This document shows, in pieces, positions 41,069 to 51,326 of a stretch of 64,000 nt of DNA. A model generated the notes under the pieces. That model was not told the origin of the DNA, searched no databases, and saw only the letters and a list, made by a program, of their open reading frames with translations. Source of the DNA: Streptomyces sp. NBC_01233 (lineage in GTDB: Bacteria > Actinomycetota > Actinomycetes > Streptomycetales > Streptomycetaceae); assembly GCF_035989305.1 (NCBI RefSeq), contig NZ_CP108514.1, positions 1,661,001-1,725,000 on the forward strand, in the 5' to 3' direction. A program made the position numbers and the translations under genes. The stretch's first letter is position 1; every line of letters starts with the position of its first letter.

Positions 41069-41078
41069 CGATATATCG
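41069..41078. promoter_or_regulatory. Palindrome upstream of the PadR gene
   Basis: CGATATATCG is an isolated AT-rich perfect palindrome in the PadR upstream region. PadR proteins bind AT-rich inverted repeats and often repress themselves. No second site is obvious. Confidence 0.3.
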
Positions 41079-41159
41079 GAAACTGTCGTCAATGAGCGAG
41101 GGCCGTGCACACCTTGGGGTGGATTCCTGACAGAACTCCTGGTCGAGGATCGTGCGGAG

Positions 41160-41683
41160 GTGCTGTTCCGGCGGCGCTCCCCGCAGCACGGGGCGCGGCC
41201 GGAGCACCGACGAAAGGGGACTTCCGGGGCGTGGACTTCTCGCGACGGTGGTGGCGAGCCACGACGGCCGCTACCTGAACCTGCACCAGTGCGTCTATCT
41301 GCTCAGAGGCCCAGCGCGACCACGTCACCACGGTCGCGTACCTCGGCGGCAACGACTTCTCGGCGGCCTCGAACGTCTCCAACACCCCGGACCCGACCCC
41401 GAACTGCGGCCTCTACCGCCTCGTCCCCCTGCTGTCCGAGGTCGAGGTCCTGGACCTGTCCGCCGCGCGCTGCGTGAACCTCCGGCAGTGCGTGTACTCC
41501 TACGGCGAGCGCGGCTTCGACGACCACTTCACCACGGTGGCGCCGACCACCCGCGACGGCCGGTTCGCGACCGGCACGAAGCTCTCCGACACCGCCGACA
41601 CCGCCCCGACCTGCGGCCGCGGTGACGGGAACGTCAACCCCATCCCCCTGCTGTCGGGCACGAAGGCCCTCTCCCGGACCTGA
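41160..41683 (+). pseudogene. Frameshifted remnant of a secreted-type protein with a repeated module
   Basis: Two segments in different frames encode related modules: YLNLHQCVYLL at about 41275-41307 and CVNLRQCVYSYG at about 41470-41506. The second frame is open from about 41310 to the stop and reads RDHVTTVAYLGGNDFSAASN before it, ending in TKALSRT. No start codon or signal peptide is found for either. The gene has probably lost its 5' end and suffered a frameshift near 41310. Function unknown. Confidence 0.45.
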
Positions 41684-41732
41684 GCCGGCCGGCCCTGGGG
41701 CACCGGCCAGTCCAGTCACCCCGGATTGGCCT

Positions 41733-41762
41733 TTGTCGGTCATCGAGGAACCGCCCTACCGT
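41733..41762 (+). promoter_or_regulatory. Candidate leaderless promoter of phzF-like gene
   Basis: TTGTCG (41733-41738), an 18-base spacer and TACCGT (41757-41762), with the ATG seven bases beyond the -10 box. The spacing would put the transcript start on the A of the ATG; no ribosome site is present, which agrees. Confidence 0.5.
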
Positions 41763-41768
41763 CGCCCC

Positions 41769-42590
41769 ATGCGCATCCGAATCGTCGACGCCTTCACCGA
41801 CCGGCCCTTCCAAGGGAACCCCGCCGGAGTCCTGCTCCTCGACTCCGCCTTCCCCCCGGACGCCTGGCTCCAGCAGGTCGCTTCCGAGGTGAACCTCTCC
41901 GAGACCGCCTTCGCCCACCCCCTGCCGCCCGGCGGGGACGCCGACTGGGCGCTGCGCTGGTTCACCCCGGCCGCCGAGGTCGACATGTGCGGCCACGCCA
42001 CGCTCGCCACGGCGCACGTCCTGGCGTCCGCAGGCCTCGCCACGGGCCGGATCCGCTTCACCGCGCGCTGCGGGATCCTCACGGCCGAAGCCGCCGAGGA
42101 CGGCACGATCACCATGGACTTCCCGACGTCCTCGCTGACCCCGGTCCCGGCGCCGCCCGCCGTGGACCACGCGCTCGGCGGGGCGCCGATCCTCTCCGTG
42201 CACGACACCGCCGCGCACATCGGTGACCTCGTGATCGAGCTGGCCGACGAGAAGACCGTCCGCGAGCTGACGCCGGACCACGGCGCCCTGCGCGCCTTCG
42301 CCAAGCGCGGGGTCATCGTCACCGCGGCCGCCGAGGATCCCTCCTGCGGGTACGACTTCGTCTCCCGGGGCTTCTTCCCGGCCTTCGGGATCGACGAGGA
42401 CCCGGTCACCGGCAGCGCCCACACCGCACTCGCCCCCTTCTGGGCCGAGCGCCTGGGCCGCACCGAGCTGACCGGTCTCCAGGGTGGCGCGCGCCGCGGT
42501 CTCGTACGGGTGACCCTGGCGGGCGACCGCACGCTGCTGACCGGCCGGGCCGTCACCGTCGTCGACGGGGAGCTCCTCACCGCCCCGTGA
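41769..42590 (+). CDS. PhzF-family isomerase
   Basis: 273 residues from MRIRIVDAFTDRPFQGNPAG. The catalytic Glu is in NLSETAFA near residue 45, and the second-lobe signature DEDPVTGSAHTALAPFW is near residue 210. PhzF itself isomerises a phenazine precursor; most Streptomyces relatives have no known substrate. No phenazine genes are nearby. Size is normal. Start agrees with a leaderless promoter directly upstream. Confidence 0.9.
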   Translation: MRIRIVDAFTDRPFQGNPAGVLLLDSAFPPDAWLQQVASEVNLSETAFAHPLPPGGDADWALRWFTPAAEVDMCGHATLATAHVLASAGLATGRIRFTARCGILTAEAAEDGTITMDFPTSSLTPVPAPPAVDHALGGAPILSVHDTAAHIGDLVIELADEKTVRELTPDHGALRAFAKRGVIVTAAAEDPSCGYDFVSRGFFPAFGIDEDPVTGSAHTALAPFWAERLGRTELTGLQGGARRGLVRVTLAGDRTLLTGRAVTVVDGELLTAP

Positions 42591-42651
42591 CCGCACGGGA
42601 GGGGTGGTCGCGGCGTACGGGCCGGGGCGCGGACACCCGACGGGGGGGCGG

Positions 42652-43356
42652 TCAGCCCGCGGACCCGCCCCGCCCCCGGCGGGCCGCCTTCGACCGCGCC
42701 TTGGCGTCGGCCGCGCTGCGCCGCTTCCGCTCGTTCTCCCTCCAGGCGTCCGAGTCGATGCGCTTGCGGTAGACCTGCTCCGGCTCCGCCTTGCCCAAGC
42801 GGACCGTCCACAGCCACAGGACGGCCGAGATCACGAAGAAGGCCACGGCCAGCCCCAGGTAGGAGCCGATCTCCTCTGACTCCGGGACGCCCTCGTCGTG
42901 CATGAAACCCGGGACGCCGGAGACGAGGGCGTTCACCCACCACGCGAGCGCCCCGTTGAACAGGACCAGGGCAATCCAGTACGCGACCCGCATGCTCCTC
43001 GCCGGGCCGGTCAGCTCGCCGAGCAGCAGCAGGCGCCGCAACGAGACGGGCCCCGTCCGATGCCGGCCGCCCGTGCCCGCCTTGGCGCGGCGCACCGACG
43101 CGTAGAGGTCGTCCAGCCAGCGTCCCGGGTCCGGCTCGGGGGCCGGGCCGTCCGTCGGAGCCAGCTCCTTGGCCTGGATCCAGCCGGTGATGAACTGGAT
43201 CTCCAGCTGGGCCTTCTCCAGTCGCCTGCGGTAGTGGTGGTCTGAGCTGCGTGCCTCGCGGCGGTCCCGGATGAGGAGGCTGGCCCCGCCCACCAGTCCG
43301 CTGACCACGGGCACGAAGAACGGCGCGAACGGCACCAGGGAGTCCACAACAGCCAC
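42652..43356 (-). CDS. Membrane protein of unknown function
   Basis: 234 residues from a GTG behind GAGGAGG. Order of parts: a hydrophobic segment (VPFAPFFVPVVSGLVGGASL), a charged region with coiled-coil character (SSDHHYRRRLEKAQLEIQ), two further membrane helices (MRVAYWIALVLFNGALAWWV; YLGLAVAFFVISAVLWLWTV) and a very basic Lys/Arg tail that ends RGRGGSAG. No family recognised. It follows the CPBP gene on the same strand with a gap of about 85 bases. Confidence 0.65.
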   Translation of the reverse strand: MAVVDSLVPFAPFFVPVVSGLVGGASLLIRDRREARSSDHHYRRRLEKAQLEIQFITGWIQAKELAPTDGPAPEPDPGRWLDDLYASVRRAKAGTGGRHRTGPVSLRRLLLLGELTGPARSMRVAYWIALVLFNGALAWWVNALVSGVPGFMHDEGVPESEEIGSYLGLAVAFFVISAVLWLWTVRLGKAEPEQVYRKRIDSDAWRENERKRRSAADAKARSKAARRGRGGSAG

Positions 43357-43442
43357 CGGGCGCGCCTCCTCACTCCCCTCCAGCCTCGCACCGGTTCGGC
43401 GTCCGCCCCCGCCCGGCAGGGCCGATCGGGTGCGCCGCCGCA

Positions 43443-44264
43443 TCACGGCGTGGGCAACCAGCCCACCTTGCCCGCGAGCAGCGCGTAGCCGCCGAAGGCC
43501 ACGATGTCGAGCAGCGCGTGCGCGACGACGAGCGGTCCCACCCGGCCCCAGCGGCGGTAGGCGAGGACGAAGACGACGCCCATCACCATGTTGCCGATGA
43601 AGCCGCCGATGCCCTGGTAGAGGTGGTAGGAGCCGCGCAGCACCGCGCTGGCCAGCAGCGCGGCCATCGGCGACCAGCCGAGCTGGTCGAGCCGGCGCAG
43701 CAGGTAGGCCAGCATGATGACCTCCTCCACCACGGCGTTCTGCAGCGCGGAGAGGATCAGTACGGGGAACTTCCACCACACGTCGGGCAGCGCCTCCGGC
43801 ACCACCGTGAGGTTGAATCCGGCGGCCCGCGCCCCCAGGTAGAAGGCGAGCCCCGCGCTCCCGATCCCTGCGGCGACGAGCGCGCCCCGGGCCAGGTCCC
43901 CCAGGGGCCGGGTGCGGTCGAAGCCCAGCACCCGCAGCCCGGGGGCGCCCTCGCGGGTCAGCAGGTGCGCCACCAGCAGGACGGGGACCAGCGCGCTCGC
44001 GATGCCGAACAGCTGCCACGCCAGGTCCAGCCAGGGCCGGCCCGGGGCCTGCGAGGCGTTGAGCGTGGCGGCCTGGTCCTTCAGGCCCCCCGGCTTGGTG
44101 AGCGAGCCGATGAAGCTGATGAGCGCCGAGACACCGCTCGCGCCCAGCGACAGCGCGAGGACGAGCAGCGTCTCGTTGCGCAGGAGACCCCGCCGCCCGT
44201 CCTCGTCCAGCTTCACGAACACCGGCTCCGGATCCGCCCGCACGCCCGACTCCCGTCCTGCCAT
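43443..44264 (-). CDS. CPBP-family (Rce1/Abi-like) membrane protein
   Basis: 273 residues with about seven membrane helices. The intramembrane protease motifs are present in part: motif 1 reads AVVEEVIMLAYLLRRL, where the usual EExxxR has Leu in place of Arg; motif 2 is LRGSYHLYQGIGG with its His; motif 3 is VAHALLD. Such proteins include CAAX proteases and bacteriocin-immunity proteins. Loss of the Arg does not exclude activity. The N-terminal 30 residues are cytoplasmic and charged. Confidence 0.83.
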   Translation of the reverse strand: MAGRESGVRADPEPVFVKLDEDGRRGLLRNETLLVLALSLGASGVSALISFIGSLTKPGGLKDQAATLNASQAPGRPWLDLAWQLFGIASALVPVLLVAHLLTREGAPGLRVLGFDRTRPLGDLARGALVAAGIGSAGLAFYLGARAAGFNLTVVPEALPDVWWKFPVLILSALQNAVVEEVIMLAYLLRRLDQLGWSPMAALLASAVLRGSYHLYQGIGGFIGNMVMGVVFVLAYRRWGRVGPLVVAHALLDIVAFGGYALLAGKVGWLPTP

Positions 44265-44386
44265 CCCGTTGCGACCACCCCATACTGCCTCCTCGGGCGA
44301 CGGGGAGGATCACTGCGGGGGGACAACGGGATCAACGGGACCACCGGACGGCTCCGGTCGCGCGCCGGCTCCGGTCACGCTCCGGC

Positions 44387-45919
44387 TCAGCGCGCCGCCG
44401 GCACCGAGGCGCTCACCTCCTCCCCCAGTCCCACGGGCCAGGTGTGCACGGGGTCGCCCTTGTGCATCAGCTCGCTGTACCTCCGGGTGGTCGCGGCCAG
44501 GGCCTCGTCCCGCTCCAGCCCGGCCGCCAGGGCCCGGTGGTAGGTGTCCACCTGCCAGGTCGCCCCGTTGACCCTCCGCCGGCAGCGCTCCTCGATGATG
44601 CCGAGGTAGTGGTCCCGGTCCGCGGGCTCGATGCCCCAGGCGTCGAGCCCCGCCGCCGCCATCGGCAGCAGCTCGTCCAGGACCAGCCGTACGGCGGGCA
44701 CGCTCGCCAGTCCCCCGGCCCGGCCCCGGCGCGGCCACCGCAGCCGCGCGTCGATCCCGTACCGGCAGGCCGCGTCGAAGTTCGCCTCCGCCTCGGCGAA
44801 GGGCAGCCGGGTCCACACCGGGCGCGGCTCGTCGGCGAGGGTGCGGACGAGCCCGTAGTAGAAGGCGGCGTTGGCGACGACGTCGGCGACCGTGGGCCCC
44901 GCCGGCAGCACCCGGTTCTCGACCCGCAAGTGCGGCACCCCGTCGGCGACCCCGTATACGGGCCGGTTCCAGCGGTAGACGGTCCCGTTGTGCAGGACCA
45001 GCTCCTGCAGCGCCGGCACGCCGCCCTCGGCGAGCACCCGCAGCGGCTCCTCCTCGTCGCATATCGGCAGCAGGGCGGGGAAGTAGCGGACGTTCTCGGC
45101 GAAGAGCTCGTACGCCGAGTCCACCCACCGCTCCCCGAACCACGTGCGCGGCCGCACTCCCTGGGCCTGGAGCTCGGGCGGCCGGGTGTCGGTGGCCTGC
45201 GTGAACAGCGGCGGCCGCGACTCCCGCCACAGCTCGCGCCCGAACAGGAAGGGCGAGTTGGCGCCGACGGCTATCTGCGCGGCGGCCACCGCCTGCGCCG
45301 CGTTCCACACGGCCGGGAACCGGGCCGGCGTCACCTGCAGGTGCAGTTGTACGGAGGTGCAGGCGGCCTCCGGCACGATCGACCCGGAGGTCCAGATCAG
45401 CCGCTCGACCCCGTCGATGTCGAGCGTGAAGTCCTCCCCGCGCATCATCAGGATCTGCTCGTTCAGCAGCGAGTAGCGGTCCACCGCCGACAGGTTCGCG
45501 GTGACCAGGTCGGAGCGGGAGATCGTCGGCAGAATGCCGATCATCACCACACCGGCGTCGATCTCCGTAGCCTGCCTGTGGGCATAGCCCAGCCCCGCGC
45601 TGAGTTCCTCGGTGAGCTGGTCGAATACCCGGCCGCCGAGCCGGTGGGGCAGGACGTTCACCTCCAGATTGAACATTCCCAGTTCGGTTTGGAAATCAGG
45701 ACTCGCTATCCGCTCCAGCACCTGGGCATTCACCATTCTCGGCAACCCGTCGGCACCCGCGAGATTCAGCTCGATCTCCAGTCCCATCATGTTCTTCGGG
45801 CGATCGAACCTCTTCTCCGCCAGGAGTCGCTCCAGCCCCTCCAGACACTCGTGAAGCTTCCTTCGATACCGCTGCCGATCGGACAGGTCGAATCCGCCCG
45901 CCACGACCTTCTCCCCCAT
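44387..45919 (-). CDS. GCS2-type glutamate-cysteine-ligase-like carboxylate-amine ligase
   Basis: 510 residues from MGEKVVAGGFDLSDRQRYRR, placed behind GGAGGG. It has the glutamate-cysteine ligase 2 fold: MMGLEIELNLAG near residue 43, ELGMFNLEVNVLP near residue 80 and RVENRVLPAGPTVADVVANA near residue 320. Streptomyces use mycothiol, not glutathione, so family members here probably join other carboxylate and amine partners, such as in modified amino acids. Substrates are unknown. It is longer than E. coli YbdK (about 370 residues), like other actinobacterial members. Confidence 0.85.
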   Translation of the reverse strand: MGEKVVAGGFDLSDRQRYRRKLHECLEGLERLLAEKRFDRPKNMMGLEIELNLAGADGLPRMVNAQVLERIASPDFQTELGMFNLEVNVLPHRLGGRVFDQLTEELSAGLGYAHRQATEIDAGVVMIGILPTISRSDLVTANLSAVDRYSLLNEQILMMRGEDFTLDIDGVERLIWTSGSIVPEAACTSVQLHLQVTPARFPAVWNAAQAVAAAQIAVGANSPFLFGRELWRESRPPLFTQATDTRPPELQAQGVRPRTWFGERWVDSAYELFAENVRYFPALLPICDEEEPLRVLAEGGVPALQELVLHNGTVYRWNRPVYGVADGVPHLRVENRVLPAGPTVADVVANAAFYYGLVRTLADEPRPVWTRLPFAEAEANFDAACRYGIDARLRWPRRGRAGGLASVPAVRLVLDELLPMAAAGLDAWGIEPADRDHYLGIIEERCRRRVNGATWQVDTYHRALAAGLERDEALAATTRRYSELMHKGDPVHTWPVGLGEEVSASVPAAR

Positions 45920-46413
45920 CGAAGCGTCCCTCCTCGAGTGGGCCCGGCCCGGGACCCCCAGGCGCGCATTACGGTCGATGATGCCCCGCCTCCGTGATCC
46001 ATAACGCGGTGGGGGCGTGCGTGGCGAGGAGCGCGCGCCGGTTTGGCCGAAGGGCGCTTCGGCACATTCACCTGGCAAGTCGCTTCGCGCAAATTCCTCT
46101 TCGACTTTGCGCGCGCCGCAAAACCGGTGCTTTCCAGCCGAGCCCCCGTCCGGTAACCTCCGAGGTCAGCGCGGCACGTTCGCGCACATCCGGCATGAAT
46201 GCCACGTCAGCGGGACCGGTAAGCGTCTTGTCGGCAATAGGCGGGACAGCTAGCCGAAACACTGCGTGAACACATGTCGTATAAACTCCGCAAACGAGGC
46301 AGAGAGTTGGCGCGCGGCCATTGCCCCTCGGCCCCCCTCTGGCCCCAGAATGCGACAGCGCCGTCCGCACCTGCCCCCATTCCACAGGTCTCCCAAGTGA
46401 GAGGCGACCCACC
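45920..46413. other. Long divergent intergenic region
   Basis: 494 bases between the GCS2-like gene (minus) and a hypothetical gene (plus). No coding sequence convinces. It has an AT-richer patch around 46250-46300 (for example GTCGTATAAACTCCGCAAAC) that could hold the plus-strand promoter. No repeats of note. Confidence 0.45.
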
Positions 46414-47034
46414 ATGCCGCTGCATGTCCCTCCGGCTCCCGCGCCCGCCCTGCGCAGCGTCCTCGCGGCACTCGGTTCTCCCACCGCCGTCCACGAGGCG
46501 CACACCCCGGCCCTGCGCGCGATCCAGGGGCCGCTGACCGCCGAACTCCCCCTTCCGGTGCACGTCCTCGACCGGCTGGGCATGTCCACGCTCGCGGCCG
46601 GCGGCAGGCCGCCCCGCACGCGGCTCACGGGCTGGCGGTTCCTGATCCGCAGCGGGGACCGCCACGTCGCGGCAGCCGACACCCGCCTGACCGCCGACGG
46701 CTGGACCTTCTCCCACTTCTTCGAGGGGCCCTACGTCGCCGCCACCGAACGCGCCCTGCGCCAGGCGGAGTCCCTCGCCACGAACTACCAGCCGCGACTG
46801 CTGTCCGTGCCGGAGCTCTACATGCTGACCCTGTGGCTGCACGGGGCGGTGGGCGCCGACGCCTCCGCCGGGCTGCCCGCCGGCGAGGACCTGCTGGTGC
46901 CGCTGGCCCCGGCCCCGCCCGGCATCGCCGCGTACCGTCCGCACCCGGTATCCGAGCTGCTGCCCGTGCTCACCCACCGGCTGACCCCCGCCACGGCACC
47001 CCTCCCTCCGTCGCTGGCCGCGCCCGCCGCCTGA
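46414..47034 (+). CDS. Conserved hypothetical Streptomyces protein
   Basis: 206 residues from MPLHVPPAPAPALRSVLAAL, with a GAGGCGA site upstream. It has an alpha/beta look with a central TRLTGWRFLIRSGDRHVAAA and a helix YVAATERALRQAESLATNYQ, then a segment LLSVPELYMLTLWLHG. No membrane segments. I recall such proteins only as uncharacterised in Streptomyces. It is followed 165 bases later by an isolated repeat-like sequence and a DUF5999 gene. Confidence 0.7.
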   Translation: MPLHVPPAPAPALRSVLAALGSPTAVHEAHTPALRAIQGPLTAELPLPVHVLDRLGMSTLAAGGRPPRTRLTGWRFLIRSGDRHVAAADTRLTADGWTFSHFFEGPYVAATERALRQAESLATNYQPRLLSVPELYMLTLWLHGAVGADASAGLPAGEDLLVPLAPAPPGIAAYRPHPVSELLPVLTHRLTPATAPLPPSLAAPAA

Positions 47035-47198
47035 CCCGAGTAGCCCATTCGGCCTAGTCCGCTCGGGTCAGATGCGAACCATCCGAAATGATAGGGGAGT
47101 TGGCCTGAACCGCCCGCACGAGTGATGCGTCATCAATCTGTGAGGACAGCTGCGGGGAAATACCTGCGAAGCGGCTGTCGTGGGGGAAGACTGATGAC

Positions 47199-47226
47199 AC
47201 GCTCCCCGCGGGTGCGGGGATGACCC
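47199..47226 (+). repeat. Solitary type I-E CRISPR-repeat-like sequence
   Basis: 28 bases, ACGCTCCCCGCGGGTGCGGG followed by GATGACCC, with the CCCCGC/GCGGGG hairpin and the GGGATG-ACCC tail typical of Streptomyces subtype I-E repeats (from memory). No second copy lies within 2 kb, no spacers and no cas genes. It is either a relic or a chance or regulatory hairpin in the leader of the next gene. Confidence 0.45.
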
Positions 47227-47295
47227 AGGGGGACGGCCATGAATCACGCATCGAGCCGTAGCACGCAGACCACACCGCAGCGAAAGAACGCATCC

Positions 47296-47484
47296 ATGTG
47301 CCAGCACCAGCCAGCCTGCCCGTCAGCCGAATCCGCCGACCGGGAGGCTGCTCGCCCGGTGGCCAACCACCCGGAGCAGGGCTGGAGCCTGCTGTGCAAT
47401 GGTGTCCTGCTCTTCGAGGACACCGGTGAACTGCTGCCGGACGGCCAGATCATCGCCCCGCACCGCCCGCTCGCGGCGGCCTAG
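47296..47484 (+). CDS. DUF5999 family protein
   Basis: 62 residues from MCQHQPACPSAESADREAAR. The rest, NHPEQGWSLLCNGVLLFEDT and GELLPDGQIIAPHRPL, is nearly invariant among Streptomyces. Cysteines at positions 2, 8 and about 34 plus His 4 could bind metal. An in-frame ATG 19 codons upstream lies outside the conserved part. It is ubiquitous in the genus and has no assigned function. Confidence 0.88.
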   Translation: MCQHQPACPSAESADREAARPVANHPEQGWSLLCNGVLLFEDTGELLPDGQIIAPHRPLAAA

Positions 47485-47520
47485 GCGCTGAGGACGGCCC
47501 GGCCGACGGAAGCCACGGCG

Positions 47521-47563
47521 AAGGGGCCGGGTCCGGGAGATTCTCCCGGACCCGGCCCCTTCG
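47521..47563. terminator. Bidirectional terminator between DUF5999 and gcvP
   Basis: A perfect 21-bp inverted repeat (GAAGGGGCCGGGTCCGGGAG plus one more pair) with almost no loop, between convergent genes. It is the strongest hairpin in the window. Confidence 0.85.
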
Positions 47564-47587
47564 TTCATGTCACTTCACCGCTCGGTG

Positions 47588-50473
<2,886 letters not shown>

Positions 50474-50544
50474 GTACGGAGGCCTCCTGGTCGTATGACC
50501 TGCGAGGGGCACCACGGCGCTGGCACCCGGACGGCCTCCCCCTC

Positions 50545-50762
50545 TGTCATCTGCACCTGAGAGTTTCACCGGAGTCACGGGGGTCGCCCAAGAGCTCCGG
50601 CTTTCACCGTCGGTGAGGAGTGGGACCGGCACTGCTCGCCCGGTACCCGCCCCTGCTTTCCAGAGTGGCCTCGTCCGTGCGGTACGTATGCCTGAGAGAT
50701 TCCGGGGAGGATTTGCTCCTTCGGCGCCTCCGTCTTGCTCACTCGGAGGACTCTCCCGCACA
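50545..50762 (-). promoter_or_regulatory. Tandem glycine riboswitch controlling gcvP
   Basis: On the minus strand the first aptamer contains CGGGAGAGTCC, then GCGCCGAAGGAGCAAATCC and GGAATCTCTCAGGCA (about 50689-50760). The second contains CCACTCTGGAAAG, a GACGGTGAAAGCC core and GGTGAAACTCTCAGGTGCAG (about 50550-50672). These are the conserved bulges and the ACTCTCAGG closing strand of type-1 glycine aptamers. Two aptamers in tandem bind glycine and turn on the glycine cleavage genes. The final stretch ACAGAGGGGGAGGCC before gcvP could be the expression platform. Confidence 0.93.
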
Positions 50763-50881
50763 GGGTCGACAGCCATCACCCAGCCTACCAGCGAGGATCT
50801 GGGGCCTCCCCCGAGTGGCCTCCGCTGCCGTTATGCACTTCTGTAGTCATTACGGAGGAGTTGCGACCATTTGGAGGGACC

Positions 50882-51247
50882 GTGCAGACCGACATCGATC
50901 CGCGCAGCCTGATCGGCCGCAAGGCGTTCGACCGCAATGGCACCAAGATCGGCACCGTGGACGAGGTCTACCTCGACGATGCCACGGGCGTCCCGGAATG
51001 GGCGGCCGTCCGTACGGGCCTCTTCAGCCGGGACGCCTTCGTCCCGCTGGAGCCGAGCGAGATGGTGGGCGACACCCTGCGGGTGCCCTTCGAGCGCTCC
51101 CTCATCAGGGACGCCCCCGACTTCGGCGTCGGCCGCCACCTCTCCCCCGAACAGGAGCTGCAGCTCTACCACCACTACGGCCTGGACACGACCCTGCCGA
51201 CGGACTTCCAGCGCGACTTCGGCCGCCTAGCGAGCGACGAGGGCTGA
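50882..51247 (+). CDS. PRC-barrel domain protein
   Basis: 121 residues from a GTG behind GGAGGG; the frame is open further upstream but lies in the riboswitch region. PRC-barrel strands are seen in DPRSLIGRKAFDRNGTKIGT and EWAAVRTGLFSRDAFVPLEP. A C-terminal helix follows (LSPEQELQLYHHYGLD). PRC barrels serve in RNA processing and photosynthetic complexes; in Streptomyces the role is unknown. It is the only plus-strand gene inside the gcvP-pgsA block and is divergent from gcvP. Confidence 0.87.
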   Translation: MQTDIDPRSLIGRKAFDRNGTKIGTVDEVYLDDATGVPEWAAVRTGLFSRDAFVPLEPSEMVGDTLRVPFERSLIRDAPDFGVGRHLSPEQELQLYHHYGLDTTLPTDFQRDFGRLASDEG

Positions 51248-51272
51248 GCGGGCCCGGGAGGGGGCCGGCGGC

Positions 51273-51300
51273 CGTGAGCCGGTGCTCGGGCCGGCTCACG
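51273..51300. terminator. Hairpin between PRC-barrel gene and dinB
   Basis: CGTGAGCCGG (51273-51282) pairs perfectly with CCGGCTCACG (51291-51300) across an eight-base loop, between convergent genes. Confidence 0.7.
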
Positions 51301-51326
51301 CGATGCCCCGCCGTCCGGCTTCCGGA

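Noticed and set aside
41769..42590. Phenazine biosynthesis locus suggested by PhzF
   Set aside because: No other phz genes are nearby; PhzF-family proteins are common singletons.
47199..47226. A CRISPR array
   Set aside because: Only one repeat-like unit exists; no spacers, no second repeat and no cas genes, so it is listed as a repeat only.
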